Shown here: positions 23,201 to 34,438 of the stretch, piece after piece | Numbering within the stretch: position 1 is the stretch's first letter | Layout of the letters: each line of letters starts with the position of its first letter | From: Telopea speciosissima | Taxonomy: Eukaryota > Streptophyta > Magnoliopsida > Proteales > Proteaceae | Length of the DNA: 64,000 bases | Assembly (NCBI RefSeq): GCF_018873765.1 | Contig: NW_025317472.1 | Span: 1-64,000, forward strand | Direction of reading: 5' to 3' | Translations under genes and position numbers: made by a program | The notes under the pieces: generated by a model | Told to the model about the DNA's origin: nothing | The model's input: only the letters and a program-made list of their open reading frames with translations | The model's database searches: none

Positions 23201-24580
23201 TATAAGGCCCGTTTAGTAGCAAATGGATACACTCAAGAACATGGGTTGGATTATTCTAAAACATTCAGCCCAGTAGTTAAGCGTACTACTATTTGCATTG
23301 TATTATCTCTTGCGGTTTCTCACGGTTGGCTTCTACGCCAATTAGATGTAACCAATGCATTTTTACACGGGTATCTCACCGAAGACATTTATATGGTCCA
23401 ACCACCTGGTTATAAGGACACCCATTTTCCAAATCATGTTTGCAAACTTCAGCGTTCCTTGTATGGGCTGAAATAGGCCCCACAGGCCTGGTTTCAAAGG
23501 CTGAGTACTCACTTGTTACAATTGGGATTTGTTGGGTCCAAGATGGATACATCCTTGTTCATCCAACACTCATCCACAGGGCCTATCTATATTCTCATAT
23601 ATGTGGATGACATCATTGTCACGGGCCCTTCCTCTGCAGCCATTCAACACCTACTGGACGATTTGGCAAATGAATTTGCCATCAAGGATCTTGGCACAGC
23701 CCGTTATTTCTTGGGCATTGAACTGATTCCAAATTCGGATGGGCTGTTACTCTCTCAACAGAAGTATGTCTATGGGCTTCTTCAAAAGGCTAATATGCTA
23801 GGAGCAAAGCCCATCGCCACTCCAATGGCATCTTCTTCATCTCTTTCTCGCCATTCAGGAAAATTGCTACAAGATCCAACAGAGTATTGAAGCCTGGTTG
23901 GAGCGTTGCAATATGCTACGCTCACTCGTTCAGATATCTCATACCCGGTCAACAAGCTTTGCCAATTTCTAGCAACACCTACAGATGAACATTGGCTAGC
24001 TGCAAAGAGGGTGCTTCGGCATTTAAAGGGTACAATCCTACATGGCCTGCAGCTGTTTCGATCTCCATCACTATCATTAACGGGTTTTACGGATGCTGAT
24101 TGGGCCAGCTGCCCAGACGATAGAAAATCCACTGGTGGGTACTTAATATTTCTTGGCTCTAATCTTGTTTCTTGGCAGTCTCGCAAGCAATCGACTGTAG
24201 CTCGTTCAAGCACAGAGAGTGAGTATAAGGCCTTGGCCTTGGCCACTACAGAGGTTACTTGGATCCGATCGCTTCTCACTGAGTTACGGGTCACTTTATC
24301 ATCTCCACCAACTCTATGGTGTGACAATATCAGTGCTACTTTTCTCACGGCAAATCCAGTGTTCCATGCTCGTACGAAACACATTGAAATTGATTATCAT
24401 TATGTACGTGATTTGGTCGCAAAGAATGCTTTGAGAGTTCGTTTCGTGTCGACGGTTGATCAGCTGGCTGATATTTTAACAAAAGGGCTCTCCTCAGCTC
24501 GGTTTGCTCATTTACGGTCCAAACTCAATCTTCGCTCAGGTAGCTTGAGTTTGCAGGGGGGTGTTAGAGATATAACGTAG
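20282..24580 (+). pseudogene. copia gag-pol polyprotein, disabled
   Basis: Translation starts at ATG 20282 (MVSPSSTSDLSS). Gag contains the FEVWSTLASAYASHSQARV region and a CX2CX4HX4C zinc knuckle (CQICNKMGHSAKFC, about 21210). Protease shows WYPDTGATHHI. The GAG-pre-integrase block reads MWHKRLGHAS. Integrase has VCSHCQLGKAH, then Asp in VDDFTRFSW, Asp in QSDWGGEY and Glu in EQNGTVERKHRH, so the DDE triad is present. RT has [11 protein letters not shown] and YILIYVDDIIVTG. RNase H has FTDADWASCPDDRKSTGGY, and the end reads VDQLADILTKGL. Stops lie at 20537, 21394, 22961, 23135, 23474 and 23888. Frame changes fall near 20578, 21820 and 22318. Known relatives make one polyprotein; this copy cannot. 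Confidence 0.95.
24553..24561 (+). other. Polypurine tract of the copia element
   Basis: GCAGGGGGG lies immediately before the 3' LTR, where plus-strand priming starts in this class. Confidence 0.85.
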
Positions 24581-24755
24581 TGGTTAACAGTGTTTGTTAA
24601 GTTATGGCCACTTGGCATAACTGTCTTAGAAATGCACGTGTGTGCACGTGGAAATGGTTATGTGTTTGTTGTGTGTAACTACTTCTAAGTGATTATAAAT
24701 AAAGGATAATCCCAAGACTGAGGTAAAGGGGAATTGACTCTTTTCAATTGTAACT
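24562..24755 (+). repeat. 3' LTR of the copia element
   Basis: Same length as the 5' LTR; five substitutions are visible, for example GCACGTG against GCAAGTG and TTCTAAG against TTCAAAG. Confidence 0.95.
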
Positions 24756-24839
24756 CTCACTGTAGTGAGTTCTGTTCCCTATTGCTAGTACTCATCCCTC
24801 TGATTTTCTTTTTTTATTTGTTCTGCTTCTACATGGCAT

Positions 24840-25690
24840 CTGATGTTTCAGTCCTAAGCATAGTTCGAAAACTTGTTTTGTTTCGGTGTTTCAGGCTTAC
24901 CGAAATATCCAAAATATCCAAAATTTCAGATATTTCGGCCAAAATTTTGCAATTTTCTGGTATGTTTCGGTAGGTCATTTCGGTGGGTTTTAGGCCAAGT
25001 TAAGGCCTTAAACTTCATGGAAACCCTATTTTAGGCTATATAAACACATTTAAATGTTCAAATTGTAAAAATAGTCACCCAAAGTGGTGTTTTGGACCAT
25101 TGATTGGCAATGTATGGTCGAACCCTAATGTATAACTTAGTTAATTATACATACACATTGTTTAAGACTTTAAGTTCTAGAGGACATAATAAATTAATGA
25201 TTAATAAACAATTTAAACAAGTAAATTGACTTGGAAGTTGGAAACATAAAGTGAATGACTCATAAGTCATAACTTAAGTCATAATATTTAGTACATTAAG
25301 TCAATAACAAGTTAACAACTTAAGCAGTTTGAATCTTGTGTTCTCCAAGTGGTTCCGACGTAGATTCGAAGGTCGGTACACAAATCAACAAAAAGAGTTT
25401 GAAGAATGAAGAAAACAGAAGAAACAAACCACAAAAGAGCAGCCTTGTTAGTCTCGGTCGAAATTTCGATCGAGACTAATGAGTTTTTGCCTTTTGTACT
25501 AGGTGTTTTGAAAAGAAAAATATCTCGATATCTCGCGAGATATGTACCAATATCTCGACATAATCGAAATCTCGACCGAGATTTGGTATTTTTTTGATTC
25601 GAGGCACCATTTCGTTTCGCCCTAGTCAAGATTTTCGAAATATTCGAAATCTCGACCAAGATTTCGCGAGATTTAGTACTATTACTCCTA
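24840..25690. repeat. Dispersed repeat with TTTCGG/CGAGAT-rich ends, copy 2
   Basis: The left end is dense in CCGAAATATCC, AAATTTCAGATATTTCGGCC and similar; the right end has TCGATCGAGACTAATG, ATATCTCGCGAGATATG and GATTTCGCGAGATTT. The middle is colinear with 5160-5340. The ends are partly self-complementary. Probably a non-autonomous element; no coding capacity. Confidence 0.6.
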
Positions 25691-25830
25691 AGTACAGAGA
25701 ACAAAATGGAAATAGAAATTGTACAAATAGGAAAATTTTATATTAACTAAGCAAACATGGTTCTTTGAAATGAATTATATAACTTAAGGTCTTACAAGAA
25801 CAAGATCTTGGATTATTCTATTTCTTATAC

Positions 25831-26275
25831 AAATGTCTAGCCATCTTCTAGAGATGAGATATGGGATTTATTGTGTCACATAACAAATTCACTCAACAAG
25901 GATCATTCCACACACACACACACACACAAAACAGCATAGAAATGTCTAACCATCTTCTAGAGATGAGATATGGGATTTATTGTATCACATAACAAATTCA
26001 CTCAACAAGGATCATTCTATGCACGTGCGTACACACACACACAACAAATTCTAGAGATGATATATGGGATTTATTGTATCACATAACAAATTCACTCAGC
26101 AAGGATCATTCTACGCTCGCACACACAAAAAAAAAACTGCTTAGAAATGTCTAGTCATCTTCTAGAGATCAGATATGGGATTTATTGTATCACATAACAA
26201 ACTCACTCAACAAGGATTAAAAAAAAACAGCATCATTCTACGCGAACACACACACAGCCACAAAAAAAAAGCATA
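25831..26275. repeat. Minisatellite, four ~110-bp units with (CA)n
   Basis: Units begin AATGTCTAG(C/A)CATCTTCTAG and continue GGGATTTATTGT.TCACATAAC, ACTCAACAAGGATCATTC, then a CA-rich tail. Starts are at 25831, 25941, about 26041 (head lost) and about 26144. The segmental copies at 38020-38065 and 60580-60620 have only part of a unit, so the expansion is specific to this copy. Confidence 0.85.
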
Positions 26276-27425
26276 CAATACACACCTAACACAACAATCA
26301 TTCATCATACAATTAGTTTCCTTCTCCCTTTTCCTTTATCCAGGGAAATTTTTTTCTGCATTTCCATGAAAAGACAAAGGCGTAATTTTATTGTTATTTT
26401 CAGTGGCACAAGAAACTCATCAAGCGATCGAAAGGAACTTTTCCTCATTTGTTTGGAAGAGAACTCTGAAAACCACTAAGTAGAGCAGTCAACTGATTGA
26501 TACTGATTAGAGCCATCCTAAACATGGTCCATGTATTTCCAAATAGAGGTAACCATGCTCAGTGATTTTAAGACATTCCACCAGTCTATAGCAATTGGTC
26601 CATTCAAATCCAGAATAATAAAATCTCCCTCAGAAAAGGAACTAAAATCAATGGTTTCAAATAGAAGACATGTTAAGATTATTTCTATAAATTTATTGAA
26701 AGGAAAAAGCTTTGAATGGATATAATCATCCTTTTAGGTCTTCTCATAATTATAGGATATACTGCTTTTCAAAGTTCAATTCAATAACAAGCATTTTTAT
26801 AAACGAAACAGCATCAAATTTCAGTAATAAAGGCACTACAGCTTCAGCACCACAAGTTTAGAACCAAATACACCAAAGGGAGGTATTCTTTTTTCATTCT
26901 CTTTTTTTAACAGCTATACAAATCAGCATAACCAATTTATCAAATCATTGACATTAAGCAGCCTTTTTAATGAAAGAGAACTTATCAATACACATAAATG
27001 CATAGAAAGTGACATCCTAAAACCAATTTTACAAATTTAATGCCCCAAGAATCCAATTTTACAAAAATTTTACTTGTTATTCACCTTCTAAAGTGTTGAG
27101 TAAATTAAAGTTACACTATAAATCTGGGACTAGTCCCTACTCAAGTAACCACATGCACCAGAATGACTAGACAACAGATAGGTGCCTTCCTGCTGAGCTC
27201 AAAACAGTCCACCCAAGGCATAGGAGCTGAACAGTCAAGTTCCTAGAGACCGATACTGATAATTTTGTGCCTGGGGCTTCAAGACCAACCAACAACAACC
27301 CACTCACCCCCCCCCCCCTCCACAAAAAAAATAAATAAATAAAAATTTGAGGCTTGTGTACGGTCTCCATACAGACCTTGAGGCTTCAAGCTCACAAAGA
27401 AACATTAAGATCCATTCATTGAATT
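26276..27425. repeat. Segmental flank (3' side) of mTERF copy 2
   Basis: About 1.1 kb is colinear with 38060-39128, 46020-47059, 49850-50514 and 60600-61707. Shared landmarks are CAAGCATTT.TATAA.CGAAAC, AACCAAATACACCAAAGG, ACATAAATGCATAGAAAGTG and GACTAG.CAACAGATA. No coding signal is seen; part is probably the mTERF 3' UTR. Confidence 0.85.
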
Positions 27426-28628
27426 TCAAAAATTTGAGCATTGTACAATGGGTTCTTTCCACACTTCCTCAATTCTATATCCTAGTCCTAGCAGACTAAT
27501 ATTCCCTTTGTATAGATCCAAGAGTTGAGGAACTTCTTTCTCATAGTTGGTCACAAACTTCTCCAAGAAATACTTCTCACTTTTTGTCAACAGATGTCCC
27601 ATTTTAAGATCTTCCTTAACCAGACCTTTCAATCTCAATACTCGTAAAACTGAACAGCTTGGAAGAATCCTCTTCTCCAAGCTAAGTCCAACAAGTAGCG
27701 GGTGTGTGATGATAACTTCCCGTTCCCAACCCATTTTGTCAACAAAGAAATCTAAATGGCTCTTTATATTCTTCTCAGACAGTTTCATGAAAAAAGCGTA
27801 CCTCCTAAATGCCAAGAGAATCTCATCCTCAGAAAAACCCCACCTTCGATAGGCCTCCAATTTGTGCTTCCATGTCGATTTTGTCATTGATGTAAACACA
27901 GATAGAGCACTTATAAACGTGTACTTTGAAAGGTTGAAATCCATTTGCTTAATCTCCTCAACCATCTGTTTGACCATATCATTTTTAGGTGTCAACGTTG
28001 AGGGATAGTAAGTTAGTAAACTCACGATAATAGACTCCGGTACTCCATTTTCTCTCAAGATTGCAATATTTCGAGCCACAGTCGGTATATCACAATTGAA
28101 GAAACGAGCTTCACGTTTTAGACCAATAACAACATTCTCCAGAGTCCCAACTAAACTCTTCCAGAAATTAAAAGCAGGGATAATTTTGTTTTCTAAGCTA
28201 CGGAACAAGAACTTTGAATCTTTGCAGAGGATTTTGGTAATGATAGGGCTCGAAACGCCCAACGAATGTAAGAACTCAAGTTTAGGCAGAAGCGTCTTTG
28301 TAGGGCTGGACACGAGCAACAATGGGCACTTTCTAATGAGACTGGAAATTTGGGCATCGGTGAATCCATGGTTTCTGAAAAGGGTAAGAACCGAGTCTGG
28401 TACGTCAGAGGATTCAAAACCAACCTTCTTCGATGCAGAAAGGGCGGCTGCGGGTGAGAGCCCACATGAGCTGATGAAGTAAGAGACAACGAAAGGATTC
28501 TGATTTCTTGAGGCATTTGAGGAGATGTATTTGAGAGACAAAGGGTTTTGTAGAAAACCCAGTTGGGTAGTTGAATCTCTTATTAAGGTTCTCCCGATTG
28601 GGACTCTTTTGAAGAGGAAACTAAACAT
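27426..28628 (-). CDS. mTERF family protein, 400 aa, the only intact copy
   Basis: One uninterrupted 400-codon frame starts at ATG 28628; the other copies share this start and N-terminus, which supports it. Residues 1-45 (MFSFLFKRVPIGRTLIRDST onward) are basic, Ser-rich and nearly free of acidic residues, as in a mitochondrial targeting peptide. From about residue 80 the ~30-residue mTERF helical repeats follow: FRNHGFTDAQISSLIRKCP (about 85), LPKLEFLHSLGVSSPIITKI (about 118), VARNIAILRENGVPESIIV (about 195), KLEAYRRWGFSEDEILLAF (about 270) and LDFFVDKMGWEREVII (about 305). The family binds organellar DNA or RNA in transcription, splicing or translation; no target can be named. The length is normal for plant mTERFs. 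It has no coding intron. It is the only one of six tandem copies without a disabling change, but expression is untested. Confidence 0.93.
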   Translation of the reverse strand: MFSFLFKRVPIGRTLIRDSTTQLGFLQNPLSLKYISSNASRNQNPFVVSYFISSCGLSPAAALSASKKVGFESSDVPDSVLTLFRNHGFTDAQISSLIRKCPLLLVSSPTKTLLPKLEFLHSLGVSSPIITKILCKDSKFLFRSLENKIIPAFNFWKSLVGTLENVVIGLKREARFFNCDIPTVARNIAILRENGVPESIIVSLLTYYPSTLTPKNDMVKQMVEEIKQMDFNLSKYTFISALSVFTSMTKSTWKHKLEAYRRWGFSEDEILLAFRRYAFFMKLSEKNIKSHLDFFVDKMGWEREVIITHPLLVGLSLEKRILPSCSVLRVLRLKGLVKEDLKMGHLLTKSEKYFLEKFVTNYEKEVPQLLDLYKGNISLLGLGYRIEEVWKEPIVQCSNF

Positions 28629-29073
28629 TCGGAAATGTAACTAAAATCGCAATTAGTCCTGACTAGGAACTTACGGAGGGGTCTTCCGAGAGCGCGGCTT
28701 CAGTTTCCATTGCTTTCATCTGCTCTGCGACTTGAAACCAAAGTTCTCGAAAGGTGAAAGCTACTTCTGGGCTAGAGAGTGAAAATCCTCCAAGTAGATT
28801 TTAGGATGCGTATTCATTACTAGTACTCCCCTTCAATTATCCTATATTTACTGATGCTGACTACTTTTATACTTTTACCTCTTTTTCTCCCTGGCAGATT
28901 CCTAAACTTTGTTTTGATACTTCCAACATTTTTTAGGTCGTTCATCAAAAAAAAAAAAAATTTTTTTAGGTCTTTTTTTGGTTTTTTTTTCTTTTCCGTT
29001 TATGGTTTATTTAAAAAAAAAATTCATTACTATAAATCATTTCGATCAAAATATGAAAATCATTTGATAAATA
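28629..29073. other. 5' flank of mTERF copy 2 and T-rich spacer
   Basis: 28629-28800 matches the 5' flanks of the other mTERF copies (CTTACGGAGGGGTCTTCC; CAAAGTTCTCGAAAGGTG). Beyond 28850 the DNA is T/A-rich with homopolymer runs. No gene. Confidence 0.55.
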
Positions 29074-29082
29074 ATAAACATA

Positions 29083-29220
29083 GGGAGAATGTTCTCTCTG
29101 TCAGGGGCGCACGCTGCGCCCAGACACATGGGGGTGGGTGCAATGACCACCCTGCCCCTCTCAGTGGCAAACCCATGAGTCTGGGAGCAGCCTACGCTGC
29201 GGCACAGAGAACATGGACCC
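29083..29220. mobile_element. MULE-type foldback MITE (138 bp), perfect 9-bp TSD
   Basis: It starts GGGAGAATGTTCTCTCTGTC and ends with the imperfect inverse GGCACAGAGAACATGGACCC. The core reads GCAATGACCACCCTGCCCC. The flanks are a perfect ATAAACATA duplication (29074-29082 and 29221-29229). Confidence 0.9.
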
Positions 29221-29229
29221 ATAAACATA

Positions 29230-31252
29230 ATAGAGTATAGAATGAAAAACCATTTTGTAACTATCAATACATAACTAATTTTTATGACATATTTGACAAA
29301 ATGACCCATATATAGTTTTAATGGTAGGTGAAGAGATTCCTCTTTCACCAATCTTCTTTCCCAAATCAACTCAAAACAATAACAGTGGGTATGGGATTCT
29401 TGTTCTTCTTCGACCTCGATGTTGCAAGTCTCCTTCTGATTTCTTGCTTTTTTTAATCCTTCTTCCTCATCTTTTCTTCTGTCTTTTGTTATTGCCAATT
29501 TCACAGACACCCCTGGAATTTTGGCCTAATTACAGAGACACCCAAGAACTTTCAAAAGCCTTGTTTGTCGAAACTTGGTCAATTGGTTTGTGCCTTGATT
29601 GTCAAAACTTGGGCTTAGGCTTGTACAATTGTACTCGTGTCTCACAATCATGGATCAAGAATTAGGTCGGAACCTATCGAAACCATTGAAATATCTCAGT
29701 TTCGCAGGTTTTCGAGACGAGTTAGAGGTGGATTTTTAAAAGTGTAACGTTTCGACCAGGTATCGGTGGTTTCGACCATGTTTTGGTCGAAATATGGTTG
29801 AACCACCTTGAACCAGGCCTATATAATACCTCGTCTCGATCGAGAAGGCATATCTCGACTTGGTTTTGACAGAAACCCCTTCAACTCGGTGGTTTTGACA
29901 GAAACCCCTCCAACCAAGCTTTCCCCATGAATGGGAAAAAGTACTCGATTTTGACCTAGTTTCGGTTGGTTTTGACCAAAACTCGGTTTCAGCCAGGTTG
30001 AAACCCGAGTTCTTGATCCTTGCTCACAATTGAGTGCCCAGTCGAGGCACCCCCTTTCCTCTCCCTCTTGGATTCCATCAAACGCTCAATCCCCCTTCGG
30101 GCCACCATAGTGATGGACCTACCTTTGGCACCAAAAAAAAATCCTCATATCGTTGTCCTCTTTTTCATGTGCTAAGTTTCGGATACTTCAACTTAGGAGA
30201 GAAGAAAAAAAAAAAAAAAATTTGTGTCACATATTTCGCCATAGCTAAAAGGAAAAAGGTTTTCTATATTAAAAAAAAGGCAAGATTATGCTAACTGATC
30301 GTATAGCTCCTACACCAACATGATAGCCAATGAAAGTGCACACAAAGGCATTGGTTTGGATGCAATTTTCGATTTCACTGGGGGTCGAGATTCAAGTTGC
30401 AAAGATTTTTGACATGAGGCTTATAAAAAAAAAACAATTAACATTGGAAAACATGGTTGGATCCATGTGGCAGAAAACCACATCTATCTAATTGATCAAA
30501 TTTTCACTCCAAACAAGTAAGGAAAATCTATTAAAATTGCTTTCAAATACAAAAATGCAAATACATTCTCTTATAATGAAATAATAACTTTGTAACTTAT
30601 GACACTTTTTGACTCCTTGTCATGCTTCTCTTAGACTCAAACTTGGTGAATAAGATGGGCATGGGACGATCTATTACACATTCAAATTCAATTACATGAC
30701 AAGTAAACTTGACCATATTACATGAGTAATATCACAAAGCATTTTCACACTTAAAATTTTCCCAAAAAGAGAGAGCTGTCCAATTTCTCCCATGTAGAGT
30801 TTGGACGATTATGTAAGCCACTTCCACCATTGGGTAGCCTCACACATAAACCACTTCACCGATTAGATAACCTCACACATCAAATTAATGGTTTATCTGA
30901 ACCATACGGCCTCTATATATTGATCTTTTCACTTAAAAATATGTAACCATTAATTTCATACAAAAGATGACTATGTGGATTCACCCCATTAATTTCATAC
31001 CAAAACTCAATCACATTGCCCATGGAGTATAGATTTTTTTTGAGCTAATCAAATGTCAGCATGAAATTGACTCGTAAATTGTGCAGTGTGGTCATTAATA
31101 TGCAATGTGATGGATAAAAGATTTCTAAGGGTGTCATGCTTAGCTTTTTTTTTGAGAGGGGGGTAGTTTATTTTATTTTTTATTTATTTACTTGTTAGAA
31201 GGCATTTTTTCTAATCCTATAAATAAACATATTCTATTTACCAAAAAATAAA
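29230..31252. other. Gene-free stretch with dispersed repeats
   Basis: 29650-30025 is a TTTCGACC/GGTTTTGACC-rich repeat, related in wording to the TTTCGG/CGAGAT repeats at 5.1 and 24.9 kb and ending near GAGTTCTTGATCC. 30360-30770 is colinear with 15340-15750 and 43590-44280. At the place where those copies carry a foldback MITE, this copy reads CACTTAAAATTTTCCC, keeping only a few bases like the right end of the element. No gene was found; the 29321-29665 frame has no recognisable content. Confidence 0.55.
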
Positions 31253-32827
31253 GGGTTATTTTCAAATGCCCCCCTGAAAATGGTCGAACTTGCAGTTGCC
31301 CTCCTAAACTTTTACTAATTCTACGTGCACCTTGCTTTCCAAACTAAGTACCATTATAGTCCCTCCCGTTAGACAGAGACATTATGTTCTAACGTCTGAC
31401 ATTTTTTGTACATGGTTAGACCATTCTGTCCTTGATAGAGTGAAACGACAAAAATGCCTTTACTTTAAAAAAAAAAAAAAAACCTGCAATCCATCTTCCC
31501 CAAATCGTTTGGGGAAGATGAGTTGCAGGTATCCTTCAACCCCCATTTTCCTTCCTTCTTCGATTTCGATTTCTTTCAATCTTCCTTTTCTTCTTCTTCC
31601 CTGTGTTCTCTCGCTACTTCTGCCATCTTCCTTTTCTTCTTCTTCTTCCCTGTGTTCTCTCGCTGCTTCTTCCCTTGTGGCAAGCTTTTATTTGCTTATA
31701 GCAGTATAAAACAAAGGAAAGAGACATTTTTTCTGAGTCACCGTCGCCTAAGATGAAACAACAAGATGGGAGAAGAAGTGCTAGTCAGCTACGACAGCCG
31801 AGAGGAGTCGGTTGAACACTTAGAGAAGAACCCTCTGGTTAACGCTTTGAATACCCTATCCTCTTTCAGTTACTTTTCTAAATTATGTTTCATGAATTCC
31901 TTTTCTTTTTCCCCCTTATTTGATTGCTTGATTAATGATTTTGATTTGATTGTGGGATTCGTATTTTACTAATAGGTTTGTTGCAGGTTCTATTGATCTG
32001 AGCTTTTTGATTTTCTTTTAGTGGGTGTTTATGTGTGGCTCTGACTGGCTTTGCCTTATCTTCTTTATTGGTCTTTTCAGTGAATCTAGAACAGAAGAAA
32101 ACACGAATAAAATAAGGATAAATGCAAGTGTCTCCTCCTCCCCTCCAGATCTGATGTTTCTGAAATTAAATAATCAAATCAGATAAACAGTAGAAACTTC
32201 TTCTTTTCATTAAAATTTCGTTTTCATTATCACAATCTATTCAATAATTGTGCCAGAGCACCATCACTTCTCCAAATTAATTCGATTCGCAAATCCTATC
32301 AGATCCGGGAAAATGAATTTTAATGAATGGTTTTGGTTTCAAGAAGAGTCCTCACATACGCTATCCATGCCGAATTTGGTTTGATTATAATTGATCGAAG
32401 AAAAAATATCCATATAGACGATTCCAAGAGAGAAGAGATAGCTAGGGTTGCATCCTAGGAGAAGCAACGAGAGAACACAAGGAAGAAGAAGAAGAAAAGG
32501 AAGATGGGAGAAGTAGCAAGAGAACACAGGGCAGAAGAAGAAAAGGAAGATTGGAAGAAATCACAGAAGGAAGGAAAATAGGGGTTGCAGGTTTTTTTAT
32601 TTTTTAAAATAAGGATATTTTTGTCATTCCACTCTATCAAGGGCAGAATGGTCTAACCACGTACAAAAAATGTCAGACGTTAGAAGATAACGTCTCTGTC
32701 TAATGGGACTATGGGAGGGACTATAGTGGTACTTAGTTTGGAAAGCAGGGGTGCACATAGAATTAATGAAAGTTCAGGGGGTAATTGTAAGTTCAGCCAT
32801 TTTCAGTAGGGCATTTGGAAATAACCC
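31253..32827. mobile_element. Long-TIR Mutator-like element, ~420-bp TIRs
   Basis: The left end GGGTTATTTTCAAATGCCC... is mirrored by ...GGGCATTTGGAAATAACCC at the right. The inverted repeats are imperfect but continue for about 420 bp. They include TTTCCAAACTAAGTACCA, TAGTCCCTCCC, TCTAACGTCTGACATTTTTT and a (TTCTTC)-rich block up to about 31672 and 32450. No clean target duplication was seen, and there is no transposase. The centre (31690-32400) includes an ATG at 31766 opening a 68-codon frame (MGEEVLVSYDSREESVEHLE) that looks genic but is unidentified. The left arm holds a private hairpin, ATCTTCCCC/GGGGAAGAT (31490-31520). Confidence 0.85.
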
Positions 32828-32995
32828 TTGAAAATATAAACCAAAAAGATGTCTCCATATGGGCCGGGCCTTTCTTTTTGCCACATGGCAACTCAACTAG
32901 CAGCATAATCTGAGATTTTTGTGAATAATTTGGAAAAATAAAAGATCCTTGTGACAATAATAATTTACTTTTAAATAAAAACAAACCTGGGAAAA
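32828..32995. other. Segment colinear with 62120-62360
   Basis: Contains GGGCC.TT.TTTTTGCCACATGGC, AACTCAACTAGCA and TCTGAG in the same order as the region that holds the U2-derived insert. Here that insert is absent (empty site at about 32880-32915). Confidence 0.7.
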
Positions 32996-33175
32996 TATCT
33001 CTACTTGGTGCCGGTGGTGTTTCACTGTTTCCTACGCGCTACACCCCCTCTTACGTGATACCATAAGATGACACCTTTGCCCCTGGGTAGATACTCAGGT
33101 GTGCTCACCTATTAGCTCAGACGCTTGTGTAGAGACCATGCGACCAAGTATAGATCTTTTGTCCTATAACAAATA
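32996..33175. mobile_element. Degenerate foldback MITE of the MULE-type group
   Basis: The left part CTACTTGGTGCCGGTGGTG is echoed by the inverse of the right part, TACTTGGTCGCATGGTCTC. The core reads AGATGACACCTTTGCCCC, as in the dated members. No target duplication could be fixed. Confidence 0.5.
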
Positions 33176-33309
33176 AACTAAATAACATATAGGATGGGAG
33201 GGGGAAAGGAAAAAATTTCCTAGAAAATATGTTGGTTGACAAATCCATATTTTAGGCATGCAATGCTATAAAATATCAAATAATAGAGCAATACAATGTT
33301 TAATTATAA

Positions 33310-33640
33310 TTTTTTTATTGAATAAAAGAGCCATGTGAATAGTCTATAGCTTTAGATAAATTGAGGTCATGAAGCCACGGAATGGAATACAGCCAATTTG
33401 TCATATACATGATAGATAGGGCCTTCCGAGTCAGGGTATTTGCTATAACATTTTGAGCCCGTAGAATACACTAGATGAAAAACGAAATCAAAACAAAAGA
33501 AGTAGAGAGGTGCTTCAGATTATCAATAATAGCTGTTACATTTAGTAGTGGGATCCTGTGCGGTTCAAGAATGTAGAAGACGACTTACTTGCTATCCGAT
33601 TCAACTTAAAGTCTGTTGTACGGTTGTACCCGTGAAACAT
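33310..33640 (-). pseudogene. LINE RNase H tail and 3' UTR remnant
   Basis: The minus strand reads FYILEPHRIPLL, then RAQNVIANTLTRKALSIMYM, which fits the end of the RNase H domain in plant L1-type LINEs (R..N..A..L.+.AL), followed by a short 3' UTR that reappears at 13665-13800. Stops are present. Confidence 0.6.
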
Positions 33641-34438
33641 CATCAACTAATTTAACCATAAAATATCATGTTCTTTCTATAATATATTTTTTTTCAAATT
33701 TTAGTAAGTATTAAAAATGGGGAGGGGGAATCAAAATTTTCTAGTTCTTCTCTATTTCAAAATGAATTTGGCAAACAAGTCATCAAACAAATGAAGTAAT
33801 CAACTACACTTATAGTTTTAAGATTTAAACACCATATTCATCCAATATAAACCGACATAAACATTGAAAGGGAGAATCGAGATTTACCTCACACAGCACA
33901 AAAACTCTCTATATCTCCCAAGCCAAACGTTTATGGTCAATTTGAACGCTATGGGTTTTGTAGATTGAAAAAACAAAACCCTCCTCCCGAAGTATATATG
34001 ATACTATGCCCTACACAAATTGCTGAGAAGTCTCAAACATGTAAGTCACAGGTTTGTGTTGGGTATTTAAGTTGCAAGGGAAATTGTTATATTTCTAGGT
34101 AAAAATCATGTTAAGGGGGGGGACAAAGTTTGTATGTATTCTATCATGTATCATGTAGACAGATGATATGTTGGATATGGAGTACATAGTATAAATTAGT
34201 TATGTGTCAAATTTTAGAGTCTAATTCAAATACCCCCTTTTTATTGGCATACATCTTGTCTATGTTCATGCATGTGTACCAATACTCTAGACATTAGTAT
34301 GCACTCTCCCAATCTTGAGTGAGAAAAAACAATTCATATTAAAAAAAACATAAAAATACATGGCTCAGATGTGCCTTCTGATTTTCAAAAACATCACCTT
34401 CCATTCTTACAAGGATAACTACTAAAAAAACTCGAGAA
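33641..34438. other. Gene-free stretch
   Basis: 33660-33800 resembles 15000-15080 (segmental). The rest is AT-rich; I see no gene, RNA or repeat structure in it. Confidence 0.45.

Larger units (their letters stand above)
20023..24755 (+). mobile_element. Ty1/copia LTR retrotransposon, 4,733 bp, 5-bp TSD
   Basis: Two 194-bp LTRs (20023-20216 and 24562-24755) bound the element, which is flanked by a perfect CTCAC duplication (20018-20022 and 24756-24760). The LTRs differ at five positions by eye (about 97% identical), so insertion is fairly recent. A primer-binding site TGGTATCTCAGAGC starts at 20217, and a polypurine tract GCAGGGGGG (24553-24561) abuts the 3' LTR. Internal order is gag, protease, integrase, RT, RNase H, which is copia order. 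All domains are present, but stops and frameshifts make it non-autonomous. Confidence 0.97.

Noticed and set aside
23782..24384. 200-codon minus-strand frame
   Set aside because: Opposite the RT/RNase H part of the copia polyprotein.
25831..26275. Possible CRISPR-like repeat/spacer array
   Set aside because: Units are contiguous ~110-bp tandem repeats without unique spacers, in a plant context.
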